From Prosthecobacter dejongeii (lineage in GTDB: Bacteria; Verrucomicrobiota; Verrucomicrobiia; Verrucomicrobiales; Verrucomicrobiaceae), in the NCBI RefSeq assembly GCF_014203045.1, contig NZ_JACHIF010000009.1:62001-126000 (forward strand): DNA of 64,000 nt, given 5' to 3'. The position numbers and the translations under genes were made by a program. Below, one piece after another: positions 38,453 to 47,288 of the stretch (within the stretch, counting starts at the first letter, position 1; each line of letters starts with the position of its first letter). The notes under the pieces are model-generated. The model did not search any database. It was not told the DNA's origin and was given only the letters and a program-made list of their open reading frames with translations.

Positions 38453-39645
38453 AGCATCCTTTCACGAATCACCGACTCATAGGTTTGATCCAAAACATCG
38501 GCATAACCAGAGGCATGAACAAACCGGTCTGGCCCTGCTTTAAGATGGTGACGATCCACCTGCAAAAACTCCATGATGCGCTGGGTCATCCCCGCCACTG
38601 TCCAGGGGAGAAGGCAGCCATTGCCCCCATCTCGCAGATACATTTCATGGCCATCGTATGCAGTGACCAAAAGGGGCAAACCACAGGCAGCGGCCTCTAG
38701 TGCGACAAGGGAGAATGTCTCATAAAGGGAAGGAAATAAAAAAGCATCCGCTGCTGCATACCAGCGCTCCACCTCGGATGTGGGGGGGATCAAGCTGACC
38801 CAGTCACGCCAGTCGGGAGCGGTTTGATTGAGTTGAGGAATGAGATTTTGTTGGGCGCGGTCCCCTGCCCCCACCACGAGAAATCGCAGGTGCAGTCCAC
38901 ATTCCTTCTCGGCTCTCTTTCGGCAGGCCTGGAGGCTCCGCAATGCTGACCACAATCCTTTGCGCTGATAGTGCCCTGTGCTGACGAAGATGAACAGAAA
39001 ATCGGTTTCTCCGGCGTGGATCTGCTGGCGCATGGCTGCCCTATGGAGGGATCTGACACCCGAATGAAAACGCGTTTCATCAAGGAGGTTTGGCAAGATT
39101 TGAATGCGTTGAGGTGCGGCGATTTGCGGACGAATCCGTGCGGCCAACCCTTCCGAAACCGGTAGTATCACACGCCAGCGTTTGGACATGAAAGCCAGCG
39201 TTTCTTGGATCACTCCAATGACCGTGTGCAGCACCCGCAGCCGCTCCTTGAGCGAGGGTGCGGGCTCTTGCCACTGAAGCTGAATCCAGGTGCGATTGTG
39301 AAAGTGGAGCGACATCACATCTGCTCCAGGAATATCAGGTCCAGAAGTATGCACTATGCTCCATGATTGCCCCCGGCATCTCATCCAAGTCAGCCGCAGC
39401 CTAGCGAGAAACCAAAACCACAAGGGTTCAAGAAGTCTTAACCTGTGAGCCCGAGGCAACCTGACGATCTTCACGCGTGAATCCACAGCATCATGATCGA
39501 GACACCAAAGCTCGATTTGCCAGCCTTTTTCCAACATCCAGGGCAAGGCGCGATAGAGGCTCTGAGTGGTGGGGCGGCCCGCCTGAAAACAGGGGTCCAG
39601 CCACAGCACACGGCGATTCTCAGTTGCTGCCGTAGAGGCCATCAA
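38449..39645 (-). CDS. Glycosyltransferase family 4
   Basis: 398 aa GT-B enzyme. LFIFVSTGHYQRKGLWSALR marks the start of the C-terminal domain, and FPSLYETFSLVALEAAACGL is the E-x7-E donor motif. The N-terminus shows LWLDPCFQAGRPTTQSLYRA instead of the usual glycine-rich loop. The central segment SMSLHFHNRTW-like (MSLHFHNRTWIQLQW) precedes a helical stretch. Overlaps of 4 nt with the methyltransferase upstream and the GT4 downstream indicate coupled translation in the glycan operon. Confidence 0.87.
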
Positions 39646-40337
39646 ACTTGTTTTTGAAACACGCCGAGGAGTCCGTAGGGACGCAACGAACGGCGTTCTT
39701 TCGGGGTGAGGTGTGTCTCACCATCCACCAGAGCCACCGGCACAAACATCCCCCGTAGAGGCAGTCGCGCACAGTGCAGCATGCGGTCCACCGTATCTCG
39801 GGTAAGGAACCAATCGCTGGCTAGCCATTTCATGCCATAGGGCGCGAACAAAGCGGTGAGTTCAGCCTCGGTGTAGCCTTCCCGCATGTGCTCCGGATTC
39901 GGGAACGGCTCTGGCGGACGTGGCACAGTGATCACCGCGTATCCTCCAGGTTTGAGGATGCGGCACAGTTCCGCCGCAGCTTTCTCGTGGTCTGTGATGT
40001 GCTCCAGCACTTGCGTGGAAAGGACCACGTCCACACTCGCATCCGGCAGGGGGATGGCTAACAAAGATTCACGCATCGTGCGCACATTGTGCAGTCGCCC
40101 AGCATTGGCTTGGAGTTGGGCGTAATTGCCCTCGTCATATTCCAGGGCGACGGCTTGTTCAAAACCAAGGTCGAGACAACGACGGATAAACTCACCGGAA
40201 CCTGCACCGCCATCAAAAATCACCCCACGGCATGGGGTCATGCGCATGGCTTTTTCAATACGCGGCCACTCCACTCGGTAGCGGATGGTATTGAAGGTGA
40301 AGAGCCAACGGCGGGCGAGAGAGCGCAAGAGAGACAT
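39642..40337 (-). CDS. Class I SAM-dependent methyltransferase
   Basis: 231 aa, Methyltransf_11 type. Motif I is VIFDGGAGSGEFIRRCLDLG, motif II VALEYDEGN, motif IV DVVLSTQVLEHITD, and LKPGGYAVITVPRPPEP follows. It probably methylates a sugar hydroxyl or carries out another small-molecule methylation in glycan synthesis. It shares one nucleotide with the FkbM gene upstream and four with the GT4 downstream. Confidence 0.85.
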   Translation of the reverse strand: MSLLRSLARRWLFTFNTIRYRVEWPRIEKAMRMTPCRGVIFDGGAGSGEFIRRCLDLGFEQAVALEYDEGNYAQLQANAGRLHNVRTMRESLLAIPLPDASVDVVLSTQVLEHITDHEKAAAELCRILKPGGYAVITVPRPPEPFPNPEHMREGYTEAELTALFAPYGMKWLASDWFLTRDTVDRMLHCARLPLRGMFVPVALVDGETHLTPKERRSLRPYGLLGVFQKQV

Positions 40338-41149
40338 CAGGAAGAGGGATGGGTGAAATAAAAATTGCCATCGGCAGGCCGGGCTTCGCGATATCCTAAA
40401 TTTAGGATGAACTGCTTCAAAGCATCCGCCGTGCAGCCAAACTCACGGAGTTGATGATCGTAAGCCTCCACCACCAAGGCGGGTTTCTGCTGTTGCAAAA
40501 ACGTCTTCATCCCGCGCAGCGCCAGGAGCTCTGCACCTTCGATATCCATTTTCACGCAGTGGATCCGGCGCTCAGGTTGTTTCTGCGCCCACCAGGCATC
40601 CCAGACCACCACCGGCACTTCGATGTCCCCAGGGGCACCGTCAGTTGCCAAGCGAGAGTGGCCGGTATTCGTATCGTGCAGTCTAAAAGGTAATACACCG
40701 ACTTGGTCCCCGATTGCCAGACGATTAACGGTCACACGATCTGTTAGACCATTCAACTTAACGCTTTCTTCCAGCAGGGTGGCAATCGGCGGATTTGGCT
40801 CAAAAGCATGCACCTGGGCCTCACTTCGCAGATTGGCAACGAGCAGAGAAAAGTAGCCCACGTTCGCCCCGATATCTGCGAAGCCTCCGCCCGCTGGCAC
40901 GTGAGATAAAATGAATTGTTCGGTGACAGGTTCGATGTTGCCAAAGAGCTTCAATCCCATGGAGATGAAGTCATTCCCTGGATTCACTTTCATGGAGAAA
41001 CCCGCTCGGGTCTGCACGAGGGGAGTGGTGCTGGCCAGGGACTGGCACCAGGATGAGCGGCGCAAAACGTTTCTCAGCATGAAATCCCGTCCCCGGACCA
41101 GAGGCCAGCGGCGAGCGAGGTGTTTTAGAGCGGCAAAGGCGGCATTCAT
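40337..41149 (-). CDS. FkbM family methyltransferase
   Basis: 270 aa. SAM-binding motif FADIGANVGYFSLLVANL, acidic end VHAFEPNP, and the FkbM hallmark VKMDIEGAELLALRGM, then ALVVEAYDHQLREFG. FkbM-type enzymes O-methylate sugars or polyketides. It is the first of three FkbM members in this locus. It overlaps the polymerase gene by 4 nt (ATGA) and the next methyltransferase by 1 nt. Confidence 0.87.
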   Translation of the reverse strand: MNAAFAALKHLARRWPLVRGRDFMLRNVLRRSSWCQSLASTTPLVQTRAGFSMKVNPGNDFISMGLKLFGNIEPVTEQFILSHVPAGGGFADIGANVGYFSLLVANLRSEAQVHAFEPNPPIATLLEESVKLNGLTDRVTVNRLAIGDQVGVLPFRLHDTNTGHSRLATDGAPGDIEVPVVVWDAWWAQKQPERRIHCVKMDIEGAELLALRGMKTFLQQQKPALVVEAYDHQLREFGCTADALKQFILNLGYREARPADGNFYFTHPSS

Positions 41150-42717
41150 GATCTGGTTCCGATCTGGCGGATACGGGGACGCATTGGCACCACTCGGGGC
41201 ACCGGATGAACAGCGACGGAAGAACCATGGACAGGTGTCTCATGGGCAGCCGCTTTCCGATCACCCATGGCTTGTTGCCGGGCCAAGGCAGCGACCCCAG
41301 CTAGGCAAAGCCAGAAGAAAACATTGTTAGGAAATACCGAAAGAATGCTGCCACTGATGAGTGAGACAGCCACAAGAGCAAAAGCCAGCCCGATCATGCG
41401 AGCCGCAAACTGCCGATCAGCGGTGGCATGCAAACGCCAGGCTTGGCGATGGCTGAGGACGAGCAATAAGAATCCCGAGACCAACAAAAACAGCAAGGCC
41501 AATGCCCCAAAGCGCACGAGCACTTCACTCAAAGGATCGTGGAAATGGAAACGACCTTCGCCATGCTCATCAATGCCCCATCCCAGCAGTGTGTAGGCAT
41601 CCAGATTCATCAGCACCGTGGCAAAGCCTTCCAGCCGGTCCCAGTAGGTACCCACCGTCAACATGCGCCCCATGAAGCTTCCGGGTGCGGCCAAGCGACC
41701 GATGAATTCATTGACCAAATCTATGCGCTGAACCAACCAAGGTGAAGCCACCACCAGAGCTAGGAAACTGCCCACGGAGAAGAAATAAAACATCCGGGTG
41801 CGAGATTTTGAAAAGAAACACCACCCACCAAATAAAGCGATGGGTACAATGAAAATGGGTGTGCGACTGGTGGAAGCAATCAGGCCTGCAAAGTGGATGG
41901 CAAAACACGTCATGGCGAGCAGGGGGTGAAGCAAAGGACGCTGCCTCTTTTCACGGTGCGCAAATCCTAAGAACAAACTCGCCACCGCCAAGGTCGCGCA
42001 GACAACGGAAAGAGCACTGGGTGAATTGAGCGTGGAAAAGGCGCGAACCTCCCCGGTTCCCAATTGTTTGATCTCGATGCTTAAATTCGTCTGCAGGTAC
42101 TCGATTTCGAACTCAGCGAAACCCTGCACCTGCTGAATGACGCCATAAACGGCCACGGGAAGAAAAGCGAAGACGAGAAATCGCCACAGCTTTTGCAAGT
42201 CTTCGACAGTGCGAAAAAGCATGGGTAGAACAAACAAGAGCAGGGCATAAAGACCGTTATTGGCAATGGCCTGTAAGACCCCGTTCAGGCCCACACCACC
42301 TTTCATGTAAGCTAAGGCACCTGTGCCCATCATCAGAACCCCACCAGCAAATAAAGCAGCCAAGTCACGAAAGACTAAGCGACGAGTGCCCATGAGTCCT
42401 CCAAGGGCCAGAGCCAATGCCACCCCGCCAAACATCGCTGGAGTGATTCCTAGCACAAAAGGGAGGTCACTATGGCTCACCCGCCCGCCCATAATCATAA
42501 GCCGTTTGAGCAAGTCATTGTAGCCGCAGAAAGTCAGCCACACATAGAATCCGGTGCGCGGAGCAACCAAGCTCAGTAGAAAACCACCTGCGAGCAGATA
42601 GCGACAAAACTCACCAATGGTGTTCCCTTCTGTGAGCAAAATAGAAGCCAGAGCAAAAAGCCCCACGCCCCCCAGCACAATCATGGGAAACAAAGCACCT
42701 GCGCGGCCCTCATTCAT
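41146..42717 (-). CDS. O-antigen polymerase/ligase-like membrane protein (Wzy)
   Basis: 523 aa from ATG 42717, the start that gives an ATGA overlap with the upstream gene; a longer frame from 42780 lies inside that gene. There are about twelve hydrophobic helices and a larger periplasmic loop. The segment IASTSRTPIFIVPIALFGGW corresponds to the Wzy_C region (conserved Arg after S/T), and TLLGWGIDEHGEGRFHFHDP is the usual G-x-G...H loop of O-antigen ligases. With a Wzx flippase two genes upstream, polymerase is more likely than WaaL-type ligase. Confidence 0.82.
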   Translation of the reverse strand: MNEGRAGALFPMIVLGGVGLFALASILLTEGNTIGEFCRYLLAGGFLLSLVAPRTGFYVWLTFCGYNDLLKRLMIMGGRVSHSDLPFVLGITPAMFGGVALALALGGLMGTRRLVFRDLAALFAGGVLMMGTGALAYMKGGVGLNGVLQAIANNGLYALLLFVLPMLFRTVEDLQKLWRFLVFAFLPVAVYGVIQQVQGFAEFEIEYLQTNLSIEIKQLGTGEVRAFSTLNSPSALSVVCATLAVASLFLGFAHREKRQRPLLHPLLAMTCFAIHFAGLIASTSRTPIFIVPIALFGGWCFFSKSRTRMFYFFSVGSFLALVVASPWLVQRIDLVNEFIGRLAAPGSFMGRMLTVGTYWDRLEGFATVLMNLDAYTLLGWGIDEHGEGRFHFHDPLSEVLVRFGALALLFLLVSGFLLLVLSHRQAWRLHATADRQFAARMIGLAFALVAVSLISGSILSVFPNNVFFWLCLAGVAALARQQAMGDRKAAAHETPVHGSSVAVHPVPRVVPMRPRIRQIGTRS

Positions 42718-43781
42718 GATCTCAAAAAATGTTGGATCGCCCGCTCGCAGACGGATTCTGGAGTCAGCGATGACAAACAAAACGGACGCCCTTTTTCCTC
42801 GCGTCCTTCAGCCGCAACAGTGCAGCGATCTGCGCAGCAGGGCACGCAAGGCAAAGGGGCCGTCATCGCCAGACCATGCGGCGCACGGAATGGACCGGTG
42901 CGCGCGACAGCGGTAGGGCCGAACAGGCCCACCGCTGGAGTCCCAAGCGCCAGAGCGATGTGGTAAAGCCCGGAGTCATTGCCGATCAAGCCAGCACATC
43001 GGGAGATGTACTTCGCCGCGCCTGTGACGGAGTGCTTCCCCTGCATATCCAGCGTGCCTTCCGGCATGTCCTTCATGTCAAAGTCACCCGTCCTGCCCAT
43101 GACCACGGGCTGCCACCCACGGGCCAAAAGTAGCTCCGCCAGTTTAGGCCAGGCAGTCATAGGCCACTGCTTTAAATCCCCCGCCACCAGATCATTGCCG
43201 GCTCGTGGCACCAGGGCCACATGCCGTGGCAGACGGTCGGTATTAAAATCACGCAGGTGAGCCAGGTCCGGCCCAAATTCATGATCTTCCATATCTGTGG
43301 AGCCTAACCACAAACGCAGAAACCAAAGCGAGGTGTGATCTGCATTGCGTGCATAGTCCAGTGGCACCGTCACCGTAAAATCCAGCGGGCGATAAGGCCG
43401 CCAACTTTCCGTGCGGAAGCCGATGCGAACCCCGGCCTTCACCCGACATGAGAGGAGTGTGCGAGACCACGCGAGATCCAAACAAAAGAGCGCATCGTAA
43501 GTGCCCTGTTGGCGGATTTTTTCCCATAGGTTGTTGAGAAAAGGAGCGCTGCGTGTGGCGGTAAAATCTTCCATCGGCAGGCCATGCACACGATCTACCC
43601 AGATGGAGCCTTCCAGCAGCGAAGCTACATTGGCATTGAGAAAAATTTCCACCACAGCCTGCGGTGCATCCTGTCGGATCTGCTGTAGCAAAGGTGTCAT
43701 CTGCGCCACATCCCCCAGCCCGCAGCAGCGAACGATCGCCACGCGCCGGAGATTGACCAAATCTAGAACTTCAAATTTCAT
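42714..43781 (-). CDS. Glycosyltransferase family 9 (heptosyltransferase-like)
   Basis: 355 aa from ATG 43781; the 240-nt open extension upstream overlaps the flippase gene and is not homologous. N-terminal VAIVRCCGLGDVAQMTPLLQ is the family start (R-x-x-GLGD). VALVPRAGNDLVAGDLKQWP and CAGLIGNDSGLYHIALALGT are the GT9 nucleotide-sugar motifs, with GLFGPTAVARTGPF. The Cys-rich PCVPCCADRC near the C-terminus resembles the Cys cluster found in some GT9 enzymes. ADP-heptose as donor is supported by gmhA and hldA in the same locus. Confidence 0.87.
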   Translation of the reverse strand: MKFEVLDLVNLRRVAIVRCCGLGDVAQMTPLLQQIRQDAPQAVVEIFLNANVASLLEGSIWVDRVHGLPMEDFTATRSAPFLNNLWEKIRQQGTYDALFCLDLAWSRTLLSCRVKAGVRIGFRTESWRPYRPLDFTVTVPLDYARNADHTSLWFLRLWLGSTDMEDHEFGPDLAHLRDFNTDRLPRHVALVPRAGNDLVAGDLKQWPMTAWPKLAELLLARGWQPVVMGRTGDFDMKDMPEGTLDMQGKHSVTGAAKYISRCAGLIGNDSGLYHIALALGTPAVGLFGPTAVARTGPFRAPHGLAMTAPLPCVPCCADRCTVAAEGREEKGRPFCLSSLTPESVCERAIQHFLRS

Positions 43782-45070
43782 GACATCAAGGCCCGCCAGT
43801 GGCGCGACTCCCGCCAGAACCAAAAAGGCGCAGCTAGCCCGGCGAGTTGTTGCAGCCCTAAAGGCCTGAGCACAGGTAGCACCCAAGAGGATCCCAACCA
43901 CACTAAAGTGTAAGCGATGGCCGTGGCCCAAGCAGCCCCCACGGCGCCATGATCCGGCACCAACCACAGATTCAGCAGCACATTTAAAACTAAGCCGATG
44001 AGCGCACAGCGGATGCTCCATACCGTTTTCCGCTCAATGACCAACAAAGCGGTTCGGAGCTCACCATGCAGATACGGCAATGACGCGATGCCATGCACCA
44101 AAAGAACCATGGCGGCCTGAGTAAAAGCCTCCCCATAGAACAATCTCACCACAGCCGCTCCCGCCAGCCACCAAAACAGGATGGAACCATAGGCCACCAA
44201 GCTCAGCGCCCCAAACAACCAGCCGCACTGGCGCAGGTACTTCGCAGGGTCGCTTTGGAACGAGCGAGAGAGAATGGGCATGAAAGTCATGATGACCAAA
44301 GGCCCTGCCGCATAAACAATCTCGGATAAACGAGTGGCTGCTGCATACACACCCGCTTCAGCCGCCCCACGCATGTGATAGATCATCAACTGATCTGCTC
44401 GCAGTAATAAAAGAGTGCCGGAGTGTGCCAAAAACAAAGGTAGCGATTCCACAAGCAAAGAGCGCGCCACCTTCGCGTCCCAGGAGCGCATTTCCGGCCC
44501 CCAGCCATGTTTGATCGCCCACGTGAAAGCCACGGCAGCCGAGATAGCGACCTCTAGAACTATGATGAAAGCAGCCCAGCGTAGATCTGCCCCTGCCAGG
44601 ATGCAGACCACCCGTGCGAGTGCGGCAAGTCCATTGGCCAAGATGCCCAAACGCGCTGTCCGCTGAGATTCTTGTGCGGCATCCCAGCGCGAAAGGATCG
44701 CGAGGTAAGCATTCAGGGGTAGAGATGCATACAGGATACTGCCGACCATCAGCATCTCCGCCCCTCCCCACCACCACGCAACTGCACACGCCAGCCCGAA
44801 GCATACAAGCCCCCAGCCGAACATCAATCGCGCAGCCGTCCCTAGCACCAGTCCCGCATCGTGGCCGCGAGTGGAGAGCTCTTTGATCAGCACCTGTCGC
44901 AGCCCCAGCTCCGCCGTAAACCCCATCAAAGAACTGATGACCAAAGCAGTGCCTAACAAACCATTCTGCTCTGGCCCTAAAGCACGAGTCAACCACGTGC
45001 CAACGAACAGGCCCGTGACCAAACGCACGATCTGGGAAACCGTGAGCCATGAGAGATTTCGCAGGATCAT
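43778..45070 (-). CDS. Oligosaccharide flippase (Wzx family)
   Basis: 430 aa with about twelve helices. N-terminal NLSWLTVSQIVRLVTGLFVG and TWLTRALGPEQNGLLGTALV are the polysaccharide-transport family signature. It moves undecaprenyl-linked repeat units across the inner membrane. Its stop overlaps the GT9 start by 4 nt, and its start follows the FkbM stop by a single base. Basic residues in the cytoplasmic loops (RWDAAQESQRTAR, VIERKTVWSIR) fit the family. Confidence 0.9.
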   Translation of the reverse strand: MILRNLSWLTVSQIVRLVTGLFVGTWLTRALGPEQNGLLGTALVISSLMGFTAELGLRQVLIKELSTRGHDAGLVLGTAARLMFGWGLVCFGLACAVAWWWGGAEMLMVGSILYASLPLNAYLAILSRWDAAQESQRTARLGILANGLAALARVVCILAGADLRWAAFIIVLEVAISAAVAFTWAIKHGWGPEMRSWDAKVARSLLVESLPLFLAHSGTLLLLRADQLMIYHMRGAAEAGVYAAATRLSEIVYAAGPLVIMTFMPILSRSFQSDPAKYLRQCGWLFGALSLVAYGSILFWWLAGAAVVRLFYGEAFTQAAMVLLVHGIASLPYLHGELRTALLVIERKTVWSIRCALIGLVLNVLLNLWLVPDHGAVGAAWATAIAYTLVWLGSSWVLPVLRPLGLQQLAGLAAPFWFWRESRHWRALMS

Positions 45071-45071
45071 G

Positions 45072-45848
45072 TCAACTCAGCCGTGACCACCACATGGTCC
45101 GTCCGTGAAAATGCCGCAGGCCAAATCCGCTCTTCGTCAACAGGGCCGCCGACTGCGAAAGCTCCTCTGCGTGGTGCGTTTCTACCACCACCCAGGGCAC
45201 CGTTTGTAAAAGCGTGGATGCGCCCTGCAGTGCTAATGCACCGTAACCTTCGATGTCAATTTTCAGCAAGAGAGGCGGCAATTGCGGCGCACGCTGAAGG
45301 TAGGCATCCAGCATATTGATTTCCACCGTCCTGCGGTTTCCCCCTTGGGCATTGTCCAGGCTGTTGGTGCCTTCCAAAGGATCATCAAAAACGACTTCCA
45401 TACTCCCGGCGGTATCCCCCACAGCCCCTACGACAGGGTGCCAGCGGCGGGCTTGATTCAACTCGCCCACACAGCGACCGGTGTAGTCCAGAGCCTCCTG
45501 CATCATATCCACGCCGATGACCTGCACGTCTGGATTTTGCGCCAGCCACCAGCGGCTGGTGATGCCCACATTCACGCCCACTTCAATCACCACCCCAGGC
45601 TGGCTCTGCACCCATCTTTCCACCTCCGGGTGGCGCAGTTCGCCTAGGATGAAGTTGTCCATGTAGTTGGCCGCTTCACGCCAGTTAGTCAGTCGAATGA
45701 CGGGGCCCATCTGCAAAGGGAACCAGAGACGACGAAACACAAAAACAGCCAGTGTTAAATAAACGCCTTTCAGTCCATGCTGACGTAGGCTGCTCAGTAG
45801 AGCATGCGGCATGGTGGCAAAAAGGCTTCTCCAGTAGGCGCGGTCCAT
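45072..45848 (-). CDS. FkbM family methyltransferase
   Basis: 258 aa from ATG 45848, preceded by GAAGGAT; a longer frame to 45926 overlaps the upstream gene. Motif I VVIEVGVNVGITSRWWL, acidic VIGVDMM, and the C-terminal LLKIDIEGYGALALQGAS with VVVETHHAEEL. The N-terminal 60 residues include a hydrophobic stretch (VYLTLAVFVFRRLWF), so it may associate with the membrane. One nucleotide separates it from the flippase start. Confidence 0.85.
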   Translation of the reverse strand: MDRAYWRSLFATMPHALLSSLRQHGLKGVYLTLAVFVFRRLWFPLQMGPVIRLTNWREAANYMDNFILGELRHPEVERWVQSQPGVVIEVGVNVGITSRWWLAQNPDVQVIGVDMMQEALDYTGRCVGELNQARRWHPVVGAVGDTAGSMEVVFDDPLEGTNSLDNAQGGNRRTVEINMLDAYLQRAPQLPPLLLKIDIEGYGALALQGASTLLQTVPWVVVETHHAEELSQSAALLTKSGFGLRHFHGRTMWWSRLS

Positions 45849-45870
45849 ATGTAAATCCTTCGTTAGGCCA

Positions 45871-46674
45871 TCAAGGCCGCTTTTCCGTGAAAAGAATCCG
45901 GGCTTCAGGGGAGCGAGAAACGTCACTTAACACCGTATGCCCGGCATCGGTGAGCAGGCGAATGCAGTGGGCGTGAAGTTCCGCCGAATGAGTCTCCAGC
46001 ACGAAGGCGCGCACTTGAGAGAGGTATGAACCAAAGCCCTGCAAGGCCATCACCTCCGCACCTTCGATATCCATCTTCACCAGATCTGGAACGGTTACCA
46101 GGCCCTCATGGATAAGGGCATCCACCCGCCGCGCGGTCACCTGGATCTCGTGCCAATCTCCAGATTCCCCTGCCCCGAGCACATGCTGGCCACCAGTGCG
46201 GTCTGGATGGACAGCAAAACGAAGATGCGCACCGTCCACATCGCCAATGGCATTCTGAAAAGCCCGGCAACCGGACCATTCGGCATAGTTAGCCATAAGC
46301 CTTTCAAACTCCGACGGAGAAGGCTCAAATCCAGTGATCTGGGCCTGGGGAAAAAGCGTCTTCAGGTAAAAGCTACCCAGGCCGATGTTTCCCCCGATGT
46401 CGAGGATGGAGGTGGGCGTGAATGAAAGCGCCTCCAGGCAGCGGTAGTCCTGCTCCATCAGCACCTCCACCATTAAAATGGTGTCTGGTTGAGCATGACG
46501 GAGATGCAGCACAGGTGCACCAGGCACACTGGTATTCACCTTCACCAGCCCCCCTCGGAATGGAGTTAACCCACCGTAGCAGGCGCACAGGCGCAGAAGT
46601 TCCAGCTTGTCCTGAAACCGCCGGCCCAGTCGCCATGCGACCTTTGCCATGGCTAGTTTTCGACTCAGTCCCAT
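45871..46674 (-). CDS. FkbM family methyltransferase
   Basis: 267 aa. Motif I SILDIGGNIGLGSFYLKTLF, ITGFEPSPSEFERL, and the FkbM signature LVKMDIEGAEVMALQGF, then AFVLETHSAELH. It is the third FkbM protein of the locus and shares its gene neighbourhood with the second, though the two are not close copies. It is 22 nt upstream of that gene and 32 nt after gmhA. Confidence 0.86.
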   Translation of the reverse strand: MGLSRKLAMAKVAWRLGRRFQDKLELLRLCACYGGLTPFRGGLVKVNTSVPGAPVLHLRHAQPDTILMVEVLMEQDYRCLEALSFTPTSILDIGGNIGLGSFYLKTLFPQAQITGFEPSPSEFERLMANYAEWSGCRAFQNAIGDVDGAHLRFAVHPDRTGGQHVLGAGESGDWHEIQVTARRVDALIHEGLVTVPDLVKMDIEGAEVMALQGFGSYLSQVRAFVLETHSAELHAHCIRLLTDAGHTVLSDVSRSPEARILFTEKRP

Positions 46675-46706
46675 GGATACCTTTCGCCTAACTAAAAAGG
46701 CTCTCT

Positions 46707-47282
46707 TCAGTCCTTAAAAGCAGCCTCCACATACTCACACAGCACATGCCCAGCTAGCAGGTGGCACTCTTGAGCAAACGCGGTGACGGGAGTGGGCACG
46801 CAATAGGCGTGATGAGCCAGGGCCGCACAGTCAGCGCCTTTTTCAGCGGTGAAGGAAACGACGACACAGCCAGCTTCGCGAGCTGCCTTCAGCCCAGCGA
46901 CCACGTTCTTGCTGGTGCCGGAGGTGGAGATGCCTACCACCACATCCCCCGGCTGAGCCAGAGCCTCTACCTGACGAGAGAAGACGGTTTCAAAACCATA
47001 GTCGTTGCTGTGAGCGGTGAGCACAGAAGTATCTGTGGTCAAAGCGAGGCCTGCAAGAGCACGGCGATTGATGCGATAACGCACGCACAATTCGGCCGCG
47101 AGATGCTGGGCATCGGCTGCACTGCCGCCATTGCCAAAGAACAAGATCTTCTTCCCAGACTTCAGCGCCGTGACCCATGCCGCAGCAATGGCTGCCAGAG
47201 TCTCACGGCATTCATCCAGGCGCTTGAGCGTGGCGAGGTGGCCATCGAGATGACCCTGAAGCATGGCATTAAAATCTGACAT
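46707..47282 (-). CDS. gmhA: Sedoheptulose-7-phosphate isomerase GmhA (SIS domain)
   Basis: 191 aa. It converts sedoheptulose 7-phosphate to D-glycero-D-manno-heptose 7-phosphate, the first step to ADP-heptose. FFGNGGSAADAQHLAAELCV is the phosphosugar loop with the family's H-L-A-x-E-L, then LTTDTSVLTAHSNDYGFETV and VVGISTSGTSKNVVAGLKAA, and the closing ECHLLAGHVLCEYVE with the metal-site His and Glu. Length equals E. coli GmhA. It lies 6 nt from the heptose kinase gene. Confidence 0.93.
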   Translation of the reverse strand: MSDFNAMLQGHLDGHLATLKRLDECRETLAAIAAAWVTALKSGKKILFFGNGGSAADAQHLAAELCVRYRINRRALAGLALTTDTSVLTAHSNDYGFETVFSRQVEALAQPGDVVVGISTSGTSKNVVAGLKAAREAGCVVVSFTAEKGADCAALAHHAYCVPTPVTAFAQECHLLAGHVLCEYVEAAFKD

Positions 47283-47288
47283 AATGAA

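Noticed and set aside
43782-44021. N-terminal extension of the GT9 frame into the flippase gene
   Set aside because: The family start R-x-x-GLGD follows ATG 43781, which gives the ATGA junction used throughout this operon.
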